The notes under the pieces are model-generated. The model had not been told where the DNA came from. It worked only from the letters and a program-made list of their open reading frames with translations, and searched no databases. A stretch of 64,000 nt of DNA, from the NCBI GenBank assembly GCA_963969395.1, contig OZ017800.1, forward strand, positions 9,952,479 through 10,016,478, given 5' to 3'. Below are positions 22,285 through 34,000 of the stretch, one piece after another. This DNA is from Pseudoscleropodium purum. Taxonomy: Eukaryota > Streptophyta > Bryopsida > Hypnales > Brachytheciaceae. A program made the position numbers and the translations under genes. Position 1 is the stretch's first letter. Every line of letters starts with the position of its first letter.

Positions 22285-23097
22285 ATCCTTCAATAAATTT
22301 AGTTTCAATTATTTTTCTAAAAACCAATTACATTTCTTGAAGTCGATTACAATGCATAATTTATAAATCAATGAAATTAATTAATTTTAATATTTGAATT
22401 ACATATTATATGTTTATATGAAGAAGCATAAACCAAGTCCTACCATCACTACTTCATACGTATATTACATAACCAAATGGCATTGTTGTTGACTTTTCAA
22501 AAGAAATTCTTGTTTTCTTTTCTTTTTTCATGGATGGTGTAACTTCAATGACATTTTTTTTCTTAATTCACATCACACGGCAGAGAAGGGTGGTCTTAGA
22601 TTTTTATAATTTCATCCAATAGCTGCTATTTTTTCATTAGAGGGAAGAAAATAGATTTTCTGGTTCTGATGAGATAGTCACTCTAGATACCAACATCCAA
22701 AAAGAATGGAAAAAAAATGAAAATTTTAGTCTAAAATTAGTGGGTTTTTTTAAATTGCCGTTTGGCAAATTTTTCCATCTAAAGTAGTTGGTATACATTA
22801 GAATTGTCCAAAAATCTCATACTTTGTAGTTAAGTGTCTTAACACTCAAATGTCAAAATCTTTTATGGAATTTTTGAATAATTTTTCTTGTATGTTTGAA
22901 TGATAATATCACTTACCTCAATTTCATCGAATTGACCATATTGGTAATTTTTTTCTAAAGCCATTCAAATATTATTTGGGATGAATAAGAAGATATTTTG
23001 ATGAAATACCATCTTCAAGAACTTTGTTGATTGTACAGACTATAGACTTTTAGGAAAATATGAAATTAGGAATTATAATTTTAAAAAACTTATCATA

Positions 23098-23973
23098 TTA
23101 TCCCCTAGAGGTCAAAATTGCATTTTTTTTTACAATATAGCAATTTTAGGCAACTCCCTACAAATATAATTATTATTTTTTTTTCTTTGAAATTTTCACA
23201 CAACATGTGCCCAAGGAGTAGTTTTAAGGCCCAACAATTTTCATAATTTTTGACTACATGGTTAAAAAATTATTGCATGATATGTCATTTTCAATGTTTA
23301 GCGGGAAGCTCAAAAATTTCTTAAAAAATCACTTCTTTTCAAAAATAAATATTAGAAATTGGTTTTCTAAATTTACATATACATGGAAAACTTAGAATCA
23401 TTCCATTTTAATTTATGAGATGAAAGTTATGAAGTGTTTTAGTTTGTGGGTAGTTTTAGATTCCCTACTCTAAAAGCAAAATCATATAATGTAAATTGTT
23501 TATTACTACATTATAACCTTTGGAATAGGCATTTTCAATCTCAATATTAAATTCTTAATACTTTAGTGTTTTGAATTATTTTCTACTTTATTCTACTTAC
23601 TATTTTTTCCTATAGGTTGTGCAAATCCAAATGATCTAAAATTTTTCAAGCATGTAGCTAACTTGTCTAGGATAAAGAATCCAAAAAAGTACTACCATTT
23701 TGAACATTTTTTCATATAAATGTGACCTAATGAAGTACCTAGTTTTTTGCAAGACCCAAAAAACGATTTTTATTAATTCAAACACTAATATCTTGCAATC
23801 TATAAAGTAAAAATTTCTAAATTTTTTTCTATATCTTTTCAAACTAGCTTACTACAAGATCTTACATTTACATGTCCAAAAATGTTTTTTTTCTAAAACT
23901 TGGTACTTGTATTAGAAATGGTAGTTTGGGAGCGTTTTTGGTGAAAACATAATCTTTGACCTTTTGAGGTTAA
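23098..23973 (-). mobile_element. TTAA element, family A, copy 2 (876 bp)
   Basis: The left end reads TTAT-CCCCTAGAGGTC and the right end GACCTTTTGAGG-TTAA. The interior is the reverse complement of 21332-22284: for example, GGCCCAACAATTTTCATAA and TGGTAGTTTGGGAGCGTTTT correspond to blocks there. It is non-coding. The first TTAA has one change. Confidence 0.72.
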
Positions 23974-25330
23974 ATTTAAAGTCATTTGGCCTTTTTTTCA
24001 TCAAAAATCACTTTATATTGCCATTTCTATTGCTAAGAGCAAAAAAACTATACAAATTACTTTTTTCATATTTAATTATAAGATCTTGCACCAAACTAAT
24101 ATAAAAATCTATAGAAGAAATTTTAAAAACTTTCACTATGTAGATTACACGATATTTGCCTTTAACTCTTGAATGCCCAAACTTCATTTCTTAGCAACAT
24201 AGCAATTTGGGGCAGCTTACTATGAATGGAATTTTTACTTTTTTTGCTGAAATTTTCACACAACATATGCCAAAAGAATAGCTTTAAGGCCCAACAATTT
24301 TCATAACTCTTGACTATATGGTTAGAAAGTCTTTGCACAATATGTGATTTTCAATGAACCACGGGCAATTTGGATGGCTCAAATTTTTTTTTAAATCACT
24401 TTTTTTAAAAATAAAAATGTGAAATTGGTTTTCTAAATTTATATACACATAGGAAGTTTTGAATCATTCCATTTTGATTAATGAAGTGAAATTTATGAAG
24501 AATTTTAGTTTGTGGGTAGTTTTGGTTTTCAAAGACTCCATACCTACTTGCAAACTAAAGTTCCTTGTAACTTTCATTTTATTAATCAAAATAGAATGAT
24601 TCAAAGTTTTCTACAAATAAATATATCTTGAGAACAAATTTCTAATTTATATATTTTTTTAAAGTGATCTTACAAGAAGTTTTTTGAGCTACCTAGGCTA
24701 CCTGCAGTTTACTTAAAATCACATATCATATAATAATTTTTTAACCATGTAGTTAAAAGTTACAAAATTGTTGAACCTCGAAACTAATCCTTAGACACAT
24801 ATTGAGCGGAAATTTCAACGCAAAAAAAATTCCATTCGTAGTGAGCTGCCCAAAATTGCTCTGTTGCCAAAGAACGTAATTTGGGTATTTAGAAATTAAA
24901 GTGAAGAAATCAAGTTTTGAACACATTCCTTACCTAGATTAATATTTGACTTTGAATCTTGTTAGGTAAAAAAATTTACACTAAAAAACTTGATTTAAAA
25001 AATTATATTGAAGATTTGAGTTAAAAGTCTAGGAAAAAGATTTAGAAAGAAGTATTTGAGTTTCATTATTTAAAAAATTATTAAATAGAAGTTGGTAAGA
25101 AATTGAAAAAGAAAAATCATTACCGTACATTGGAGTTACATTTTTTAGATCCCATATGAAATCATTTTTTTTTGGATTGAATTTGCTTTTATTAATTGAA
25201 TTTAGAATTTTTGAAATTTCATTTGAAATATTTCATGATCTCTGACATTAGGATTCTCACACAACCTTTAGCAACAAGATTCTCACATATTAGTAAGTTA
25301 GCAAAAGGTTTGGCTAAGTTTCAATCTCTT
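23974..25330. repeat. Nested and partial family A fragments
   Basis: Pieces of family A occur in both orientations: about 24000-24150, 24165-24540 and 24540-24890. They carry the shared blocks for the 'GGGCAGCTTACTATGAATGG' and 'GAGCTGCCCAAAATTGCTC' segments, which are mutual inverses. The region is a mosaic of broken copies, and no gene is visible. Confidence 0.6.
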
Positions 25331-26263
25331 TTAACCCCTAAAGGACTAGCTTGCGTTTTTTGGCTGTGTTGAAATTTTGGGTAGGTACTTGTGATTACAA
25401 ATTTCCATATTTTAGGCTGAAATTTTAATAGAAGGTGTGGACAAGGAATATCTTTCATATGCAACAAATTTCATGACATTTGGAAATAGGAGTCAAAAGT
25501 TATAACTTTATATGTTACTTTTTTTTATAACTGGGCAGTTTGGGCAGATTAAAAAAAATCACTTTTTTCATAAACCAAAATTTGAAATTGGTTTTCTAGA
25601 CTTATATATACCAAGAAAGCTTTGATCAAATTCATTTTGATCAATGAGTCAAAAGTTATGAGGATTTTTTGTTTGAGGGTAGTAATGGATTCCCTACTCT
25701 AAAATAAACTTTGAAATCCTTTATCCTACCCAATTTTCAATATTTTTGAAAAAAAATCAAATCTTAGGATGAAAATTGTTTATTAGAATATTTCAACCAT
25801 TGGGATTGTCATTTTTCAATTTTGTATTTTAATTCTTAATAATTTAATATTTTGAATAATTGTCTACTACTACCTACTTATTATTTTTTTCCTGTATGTT
25901 GTACAATTCCAATGATCTAAAATTTTTGAAGCATGTGGAAAAATTGTCTAGGAAAAAGAATCCAAAGAAGCATCATCATTTTGGTCATTTTTTCATAGAA
26001 AAATGAGCTTGTGAAGTGCAGTTGCCCGGCTTTTTGTAGGGCAAAAAAAATGATTTTAGTGAATTTGAATGCCTATATCTTGCAAACCACATGGTTGAAA
26101 TGTTTGAAATTCTTACCACATGTTTTTGATACTACATAGTACAAGATCATATGATTACATGTGTCATAAAGTTTTGTTTTTTTTAATTTGCTATTGGTAC
26201 TAAAAATGGCAATTTTTGAGCTTTTTTTTTGTGAAAACATAGTTATAGAATTTTAAGGGTTAA
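25331..26263 (-). mobile_element. TTAA element, family A, copy 3 (933 bp)
   Basis: Starts TTAA-CCCCTAAAGGAC and ends GAATTTTAAGGG-TTAA. It has the same orientation as 23098-23973 and shares the central and right-hand blocks (for example TTTTGTGAAAACATAGTTAT near the end). It is non-coding. Confidence 0.72.
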
Positions 26264-29200
26264 TGAACAAAATCTCTCATAAGGAAGAGAAAAAAGGACT
26301 AAACCTAGTAAGCTTATGGATTTTATGGATTTATTACATTTATAAAGCAATCACCTTGGTATGTATATTATTTCTCATCTTTTAGTTTTTATAATTTTCT
26401 TTGAGAATTAAAATTATTTTGTTATTATTTCTACATTATTCAATTATGCCACATTTTAATTTTAAAAATTTCATTACATGACATATTTAATTATTTTTTG
26501 AATTATTTTTTAACAAATTTAACCTAAGCATAGGGTAATAGTTCTAAAATGGAATTGAAACACATAGAATTCCAATGGTGAGAGTGTTCTAGTAAGCAAA
26601 CTTATCTTTGTCAAACTTTTTTTTTAATGTGTAAAAATTGAATTCAAAAATGAATCTAATATGTTATTTTTCCAAAAAAATTCTATGATTGTTTACAAAA
26701 TAAGATGCTTCATAACATTCACATCACTAATCAAAATGGAATGAATCAAAGCTTTCTATTTACTTATTTAGACAATAATGTAATCTATCATAACAAAAAT
26801 TAACTTTTTATTTCAAGTTTTTGTGGATATTTTTTGCTCCTAGTCTCTTTCATTTTGAGCTTTCTATGGTATAACTTTTGCTCTCTTGTACCAATTGAAA
26901 TAAAAATTATATTTTTAGAAAACTAATATAATTCATCTATCTTAAATTTTGGAGTTCTACTATCCCCTTGGAAGACAAAATGAATTTTTGGCAAACTATT
27001 TTTTGGTAAAATGAATCAATGTTTGTCATGATTTTCTAAAACTTTTTGTGAAGATTAAAAAACACACTAGCTTTCTAGGAATATAATTTTTATTTGAATT
27101 AGCTTAATATTAAGCCCAAAATTTAGTTCAACATACAAAAAAGTATTTGATATAAAAAAAAAATTTTAATTTTTTTTCATATATTATATTTTTATCTACA
27201 TGGGAAGCTTTGATTTATGTGGATTAGTAATGTGAAAGTTATGAACAATCTTGTTTTTCTAGCAATTAGAGCACCTTCTTGAAAAAATAATATATGGAAT
27301 AAATTTCTAAACTCAATTTTCTACAATTTTTCAAAATAAAAAGTTTACAATGTTAAAATCTTTTGTTAGAAAAATCTCAATATTCAATTTAGCACGTTTA
27401 AGTTCCATCTTAAAGCTATTATTAGTTTAGTTTTTCTTTCAATCTTAAATGTATTTTTACTTAACAATTTTTTCACAAGTAAAAATTAGGTATTATTTCC
27501 TTGATTTTTTTTTGTAGACTCTCAACTTAATTTTTCAACATAGAAAATTAGAAATTCAAAATCAATAGTGCAAAAATTTTAACCTAAAAAGATTCAAAAT
27601 AAAAAAATCTAGTCAAGCAAGGTATAAAAAAAACGTGTTTTCTTCACTTAAAATACAAATATCTTACGTTTTAAATGGTTGAAGTTTTTAAAATTCCTTC
27701 CATACATTCTTACACTAATCTAATGCAAGATCCTACAATTAAATATGCAAAAGAAACAATTTTAAAATCTTTTTTGCTCTTTGCAATAAAAATGGTTATT
27801 GGGATTATTTTTTAATGGAAATAAGGCCTTGGGGTTTAAGGAGTTTAGAAAAACTTTCAAAAAATGATGTCAAAAATTGGGGTTACACAAGCCTATCCAA
27901 AATCCATTTTATCTATGAGGGGACTTTGAGACTTTAGGAGGTTAAAATATTGCAAAGTTTTCAAAAAAAATTCTTCTACTAAGGTATACAATCTTGTTGA
28001 ATTCACTAATACTGTAGAAGTAAATATATTTTGTTCTTCATTTTAGGACCTCTTTGTATATAGTTATTGTACCTAAATGGTTGGTTAATATGGTCCATTT
28101 TATTTCTCACAAACACATACTATTAATCATCATATTAAAAACATTAATTTTTTATCAAGTTTATCTGTCATTTATATTAATTGTTGTAGGAAATATCATT
28201 TAACATTTTGATATTTAGGATGGACTAGAACTTACTTAGATTGGATCATACAATATTTAAAATGTCTCATATATGACAAATAGTATGTGACAAATACTAC
28301 TATTTACAAGTTACAACCTAAAGATCTATTTAATGAATTTTAATATCAACCATACTAATTTACAAGACCATTAATTATTCAACTATACTAAATAATCATT
28401 TTGGTCATAGTTTGTTTTTAAATTAAAATAAATAAATTTAATAATATTTTTAATTTAAAATTATTTTCATATTGAAAAATAAAATTGAAAATGAAATCCA
28501 CTATATCACCTTTCCATCGAAATACAAGTATTAAACAAATTTGATATATTAATCTTTTTGATAATACATAATTATTTTGGAAAGTGCAATTTTCAATACC
28601 TATTTGCAAAACATTATTCTTTATGAAAACATAGAATTAAATAAATAGAATCCAATTGTAGAAAGTAGAAGAATATGTTCTAATATTATCCTATGATAAA
28701 TTTAGTCAACATCCAAAGGTGCATTTAGAAATAATGTAAGTTGTGTATTAAGGTAGGTACACCCAAATGTGCCATTGACCATAAACCACCATCTATATTA
28801 CATATACATCTCCAAAGTCAATTTTGTGCCTATGTAGAAGAAACGTTTTTAGAATCAAACTTTGGTCCTTAATAACTTTTGCATACAATATCCAAATGTC
28901 TTGTTCTTTGGTGCGTTGGAACTTCCTTTCACTTGCCAACAAGAACATATGAAAATCTGACCAGTTTAATAATAATAAATAGGCTCAATAGCAAAAAGTG
29001 GTAGTTTCGAGATTACCTACCTTAGTACACGACATAAAATTGAATGGTTTGTGATTTATTCTATGATATTGTCTTGTTTACCATATCAACATATAGAGTT
29101 CACAATAAAAAAACCTCCAATAAAGCAAATCTAGACATGAAATTAGACATTTTAACCTTTCTAACAATTCATTGCAAGCAAACCTACAATTTTTCTAAAA

Positions 29201-29700
29201 TTTCCATTGAATTTCACAATTAAAAAATGCAATCCACAAATAGGCTACAAAATAGACTTAAACATGCCTCTAGCACTAACCCATACCCATGTACTTATTA
29301 TAAAATCAAAAAACCAATCCTATTAGCCAAATGCCAATTCTATTGATCTTCAAAAAAATAAACATACAAATTGTATTTGCATATGTTGTCAATTTGCAAT
29401 ACTATTTTAAACATACATTGTAGTATATTAATGCATTTTTAGCATACTATTAATTAATAATGTATATTGTAATATTTGGACCGATCTTACATAGCTTGGA
29501 ATGCATTGATTCTTGGACCACTTGATACAATGCAAGATTTCAAACATCCACCCATTTGGCACAAAGTTCTAAATCAAGATGAATTTCATGTTCTTCAAAG
29601 TTACATGCTTAGAGCAACCACTTTCAACTTCCCAAGGGTTTTATTTAAGGGTTAAAATAATTGATAAAATAATTGATATGGGGTATGTGCATAAATTTTT
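26264..29700. other. AT-rich desert, with one decayed family C element
   Basis: No gene seen. The stretch 26950-27850 is related to the element at 49857-50750 and ends near GGCCTTGGGGTTTAA, but its left TTAA end is lost. The remaining sequence (27.9-29.7 kb) is AT-rich and unassigned. Confidence 0.5.
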
Positions 29701-30692
29701 TATATGACCTAACCAATAGTACGGCACAAAATACATTTTGACACCGCACTCTCTCTCAACTCTCTTCTCAGGTAAGGAGATTGGTTGGGTTTGTTTTACT
29801 GCATTTCATTGTAATCAAGAAATGGGGTGCACAAGCTCAGTGAACATACCTTTGCACATCTGCAGGTTTTGACCTCCAAGTTTAGGCTCCCCATTGCAGG
29901 GGAATTCGAGAAAAGACCTTGCAACCCATACACAGGGGCAAAGAGATTTTAACAAAAATTGAAAGCTCCCAAACCCAAATAGTCACATTTCAAAACAAAC
30001 CTCAAATTCTCGCCTGGAATGGCTGCACTCAACCTCCTCAAATTCCTTACTCCGAAACTGTACATTCCTTAGGCAATGCAATTGCAGACGTCAAGCGATA
30101 CGGACACATCCTAAAAAGAAAAAGAAACAGAGAGGAAACTCAAACACTGAAGAAACACAGGATTAGCATTTTACTAATGAGCTGAATGCCATATTTCCCT
30201 TCTGCAATGCAACTCGATCAAAGCCAAAGTCATACTTATTTCAAAATTTACAGTTAGTCATGAAAACGTGTATTACCATGATTTTACCTACAGAAGAAAA
30301 CGAGAGAACAAGGATATTGCATAGAGCAGAAGAAGTCAAACTCATCAGAGACCTCGAATACAAACACATACAATTCTCAACACGAACACCACTTCCAAGG
30401 AGGTAAAGATTGCGTTCGTCCCATTCTATAAACCCCCACACAATGGAAGTAAAAGGACAATCATTTGCTGGATATATTTCCTGTGACAATACCAAAACCC
30501 TTCAACCACCTATCTGCTTCCTCATCCCGATGAGGACTTCCTCCGGAACGATAGAATCCTGCCTACATAAAAATAATGGAATGAAATACACGGCCCACAA
30601 GCAAAGGACCCACAGCGCAAAGATTAAAAAAAAGGGGAAGAAATGTATGCTACAATACAGGCAACAAGTTGGAACTGATTTGCACGAGATAG
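29701..30692. other. Moderate-GC flank downstream of ARO, no recognised gene
   Basis: GC rises here compared with the desert. ORFs at 29919-30185, 30241-30495 and 30410-30709 have no family signature. Part of this may be the 3' UTR or downstream transcript of the ARO gene. A 17-codon ORF at 29822 begins MGCTSS, a pattern typical of N-myristoylation, but it is far too short to support. Confidence 0.4.
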
Positions 30693-31070
30693 ATCGACTT
30701 GTCGCATAGAAACACAACGAAGTCTGTCAACAAAACCAGCACCTGCTCAGTCGGACTTCAGGTTTCTAGGGTTTAGGGTTTAGGGTTTAGGGTAGGGTAA
30801 TGGAGCGTGAGACTGTTCCCATCCAATCAGGGCGAAGAATTATCCATGCTGATGCCGAAACTGGAGCTCCGCAATTGAATTCACGACATGAATCAACTTG
30901 TAGCATAAAAGTCTCCTCGTCGCTACGAAACCAGCACCAGCTCAGTCAGTCTTCAGGTTGCAGGTTGCAGGTCCAGGGTAGGACAATGGAGAGAGTGAGA
31001 CAGTTCCCATCCAATCAGGGCGAGGAGTTCCCCATGTCGATGCTGAAACTGGAGCTCCGCAATTGATAAA
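30693..31070. repeat. Tandem duplication covering the 3' end of ARO
   Basis: Two units of about 185 bp lie head to tail (about 30693-30882 and 30890-31070). The second includes the last ARO codons (the QLRSSSFSIDMGNSSP end) and the stop. The first repeats them in diverged form downstream of the stop. Shared blocks include GTTCCCATCCAATCAGGGCG and CTGGAGCTCCGCAATTGA. Confidence 0.8.
30763..30797 (+). repeat. Interstitial plant telomere-type repeats
   Basis: Three perfect TTTAGGG units (30772-30792) are flanked by degenerate TTTCTAGGG and TAGGG. They occur in only one unit of the 185-bp duplication; the other unit has GGTTGCAGGTTGCAGG at this place. They could be a telo-box-like element or a repair scar. 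Confidence 0.85.
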
Positions 31071-34000
31071 CCTCCAACTTGGCGATGGCGTCGTTGATCA
31101 GCGGTCGCGCAGTTTCATGTTTGGCGAATAGCTGCGACAACTGGTTGGCGTGGATGGTGGACTTGAGCACATGGATGATGTTCGCGCGGGCCAAGGCTTC
31201 GCTGTCGGGGACGTTGAGGGAGAGGTAGCACAGAAGCTCAAGAGCTGCGAGTTGTGACTCCGAGTAGCCGAAGTTGAGCGCCAGAAGGACCAGATGCTCC
31301 ACGGCGCCTTCTTGAATGATGTTCTTCGAGTGCTCCATGTGGAGATAATTCTCATCGCTGGCGAACTTTGATAGTGCAGATGCGGCCTCGGTGGGCACTT
31401 GGATGATGTCCTGGTTCTGGTTTTGTAAGGCGGAGGTGAGGGCGCGGATGGGGCCCTCGGCTGGGGCTGGGAAAATGCGAGCCAGGCTTCCGATTGCTTT
31501 GCAACACGCGACCTGTAGAGGGACACCACCATCATGTCCATCAGTCAACATAACATTCTTGAAATTCCAAGGTAGGACAGCCTTTGCTTCCGATGAGTCA
31601 AGGCAACTTTCGCTGTAGAAATCTTGAATGAAAGCTTGCCCTTGTTACAGTGACACTCTAGAAAGACCTCCCAACCTCATTGTTCAAGAATGTTATGAAT
31701 CAATCAACCGCTGGTGAATGGGAACTAGACTGATTAAGTCAGGGTGCAATACTTAGTCACCTGCAAAATCAGTGTCACTACCAAAAAAATTGTGGAAATT
31801 TGTATGATACAATAATATTTCAGCCTGCACTATTCAATAATAGTGTGACTTTGGTAAATTCGTGTCACGCTCACTAACAGGATAAATCAAGCAGTGGAGC
31901 AATTGCAGGTTCTCCGGGGAAATCAAACCAGTGTCACTACCCAAAAAATCTGTGGAAATTAGTACAATGCGGTAATATTTCAGCCTGCACTAACTAAGTA
32001 GTGCGACTTCGGTAAATTAGTCTCTCTCGCACTAATAGGGTAGCAATAAATCAGTGAAGCAATAAACAGAGTAGTACTACCGAACGGCAGTGCTCCACGC
32101 TCTCCTAGAGAATCATGTTATCCATTAACCATCACCCATCAAACTCCGTGTCAATGACAACTGTGGCCCATAAACAGATTACTACTGAACAGTAGTGTAC
32201 CATGTTCTCCTGGTGAATCATTTTCTCCATGGAACATACTCCAGTAACCCTCATGCCGATAGCAAATACGCTCGACGAGCAACAACGAAGTGCTACCAAG
32301 GGCAGTGAACCATGTTCTCACGCTGATGCATTCTCCAAGGATCGTCACATATCAAACTCCGTGTGAGTGGCAACGACGGTCAACGAATTATTCTTGTTAC
32401 AGTGACACAGTAGAAAGACCTCCCAGCCTCCCTATTCAAGAAATTCAATCAAACTCTGCTGAATAAGAACTACACTTACTAATCCTTTAGTTAGGGCGCA
32501 ATATTAGTCACCTACAATGTCAAGTTAACCATGTTCTCCTGATGACTCATCATCCAGGATCATCCAGGATCATCAATACATCAACTCCGTGTGAATGGCA
32601 TTTACGGTAAACTGGCGACGAACAGATTACTACAGAACAGCAGTGAAGAAAATTCTCCTGGTGAATCATTCACCCATGGAGCATCCACCCATAATCTCAT
32701 ACCAATGTGTCAATGGCAACTACAGGCACAGAACAATCAACAAACAGATTAGTACTACCCGAGACAGTGCACCATATTCTCGGGAGATGGTATACCTGAA
32801 GGTCGGGTTCTCCATTCTCGCTACTGATCTCCAGCAACAACTGCTCCACGACCGCTTTCGCACTCGGCGAATTCGTCTTGAACGCAGCCCTTCGCAGCTC
32901 CGGGTCGCTCTCCGCGGCTGCCGCGATCTCCATCACCGCCATCACCGAGTTGTACTTAAGCTCTCCCACACTATTTTTCATCAGCTTCGCAAAGCACAGA
33001 AGTGCACACGTATCCGTAATTAGCTTACAGTTCTTGATGTTCCCTGCCGCGAGCTTCCAAAGCGCATGCGCGGCTTCGACTTTCAGCCCGAGTTTCACCT
33101 CAGGATCCTCGAGCTCGCGGTGCGCTCGGCTGGAGGTTCGCATGGGCGCCATCCCGCCCATCAGCATCCTCCCGGAAGTCGGATCGGGGTTGGCGCTCCG
33201 CATCCGCGCCATCACAGAGGAAGCCGCCATGGCCACGGGCTGCACGCGCGCGTCGGTGGAGTTCGTGTTGTTGTTTGCTCCTCTTGTAGTTGAGCTTCGT
33301 AGTTGCGTGAGATTTGAACGCGCTACTATCGCTGCTATGCTGGATACGGGACCTTCTTTTCCCTCTACTGTGTTCGTCTGGTGGGCTAGGAGCGCCACCA
33401 GGAGACGGATCGCACCCTGTTTTAAAGAATTTCGGTTAGTTTTGTATCCATAGTTGAAATTCTTTATAGGGAGGGACACAGGCACTATGTAATTCATTCT
33501 TACCGAAGCAATCAAACCCACAATCACTACAATCAAACCATTTTATTTTGACCTTCTGTAATATGACATGATGATATATCCGTCACCCTTGCCATACTAT
33601 CATCCACTGGAGCACACTTACGCTCGTTCAAAGTTCTCTTATTTTGAACAATTCGGACCCCAGGTGGTAAGGTTAAAGAGGTTTGAGTGTCGCACATTCA
33701 AACGATGTCATAACGAAACATTGGGACCCCAGGCGGTAAGATTAAGAGCTTTAAGTGTTCACTCTTGAGTCTATCTAGAGAGGGTCACGATAGTTTGAGC
33801 AAAATTTAATGCACAGATCAGCTTGCATCCATCTGCTCAGAATCTAATGGCTTGATGACATTCTTACGCTGCAATGACACGGCGCCACACCCCACGCTGA
33901 GTAAAGAGTGTGACTAGTCACATCTCCTAGTTCATGATTATTTAGAGGAAGAGAATTTGTGATTTTTGAGAGCAATAATAAACAATACTCTAAAGCATAG

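Noticed and set aside
29822..29872. Short ORF starting MGCTSS, resembling an N-myristoylation start
   Set aside because: Only 17 codons, no downstream exon I could join, and the motif is short enough to be chance.
30763..30797. Chromosome end
   Set aside because: There are only three perfect TTTAGGG units with gene sequence on both sides, so this is interstitial.
31098..31541. 147-aa minus-strand ORF overlapping ARO exon 4
   Set aside because: Out-of-frame shadow of ARO exon 4. The ARO frame has armadillo homology and correct phases.
32878..33453. 191-aa plus-strand ORF opposite ARO exon 3
   Set aside because: Antisense shadow of a GC-rich exon, with no domain of its own.
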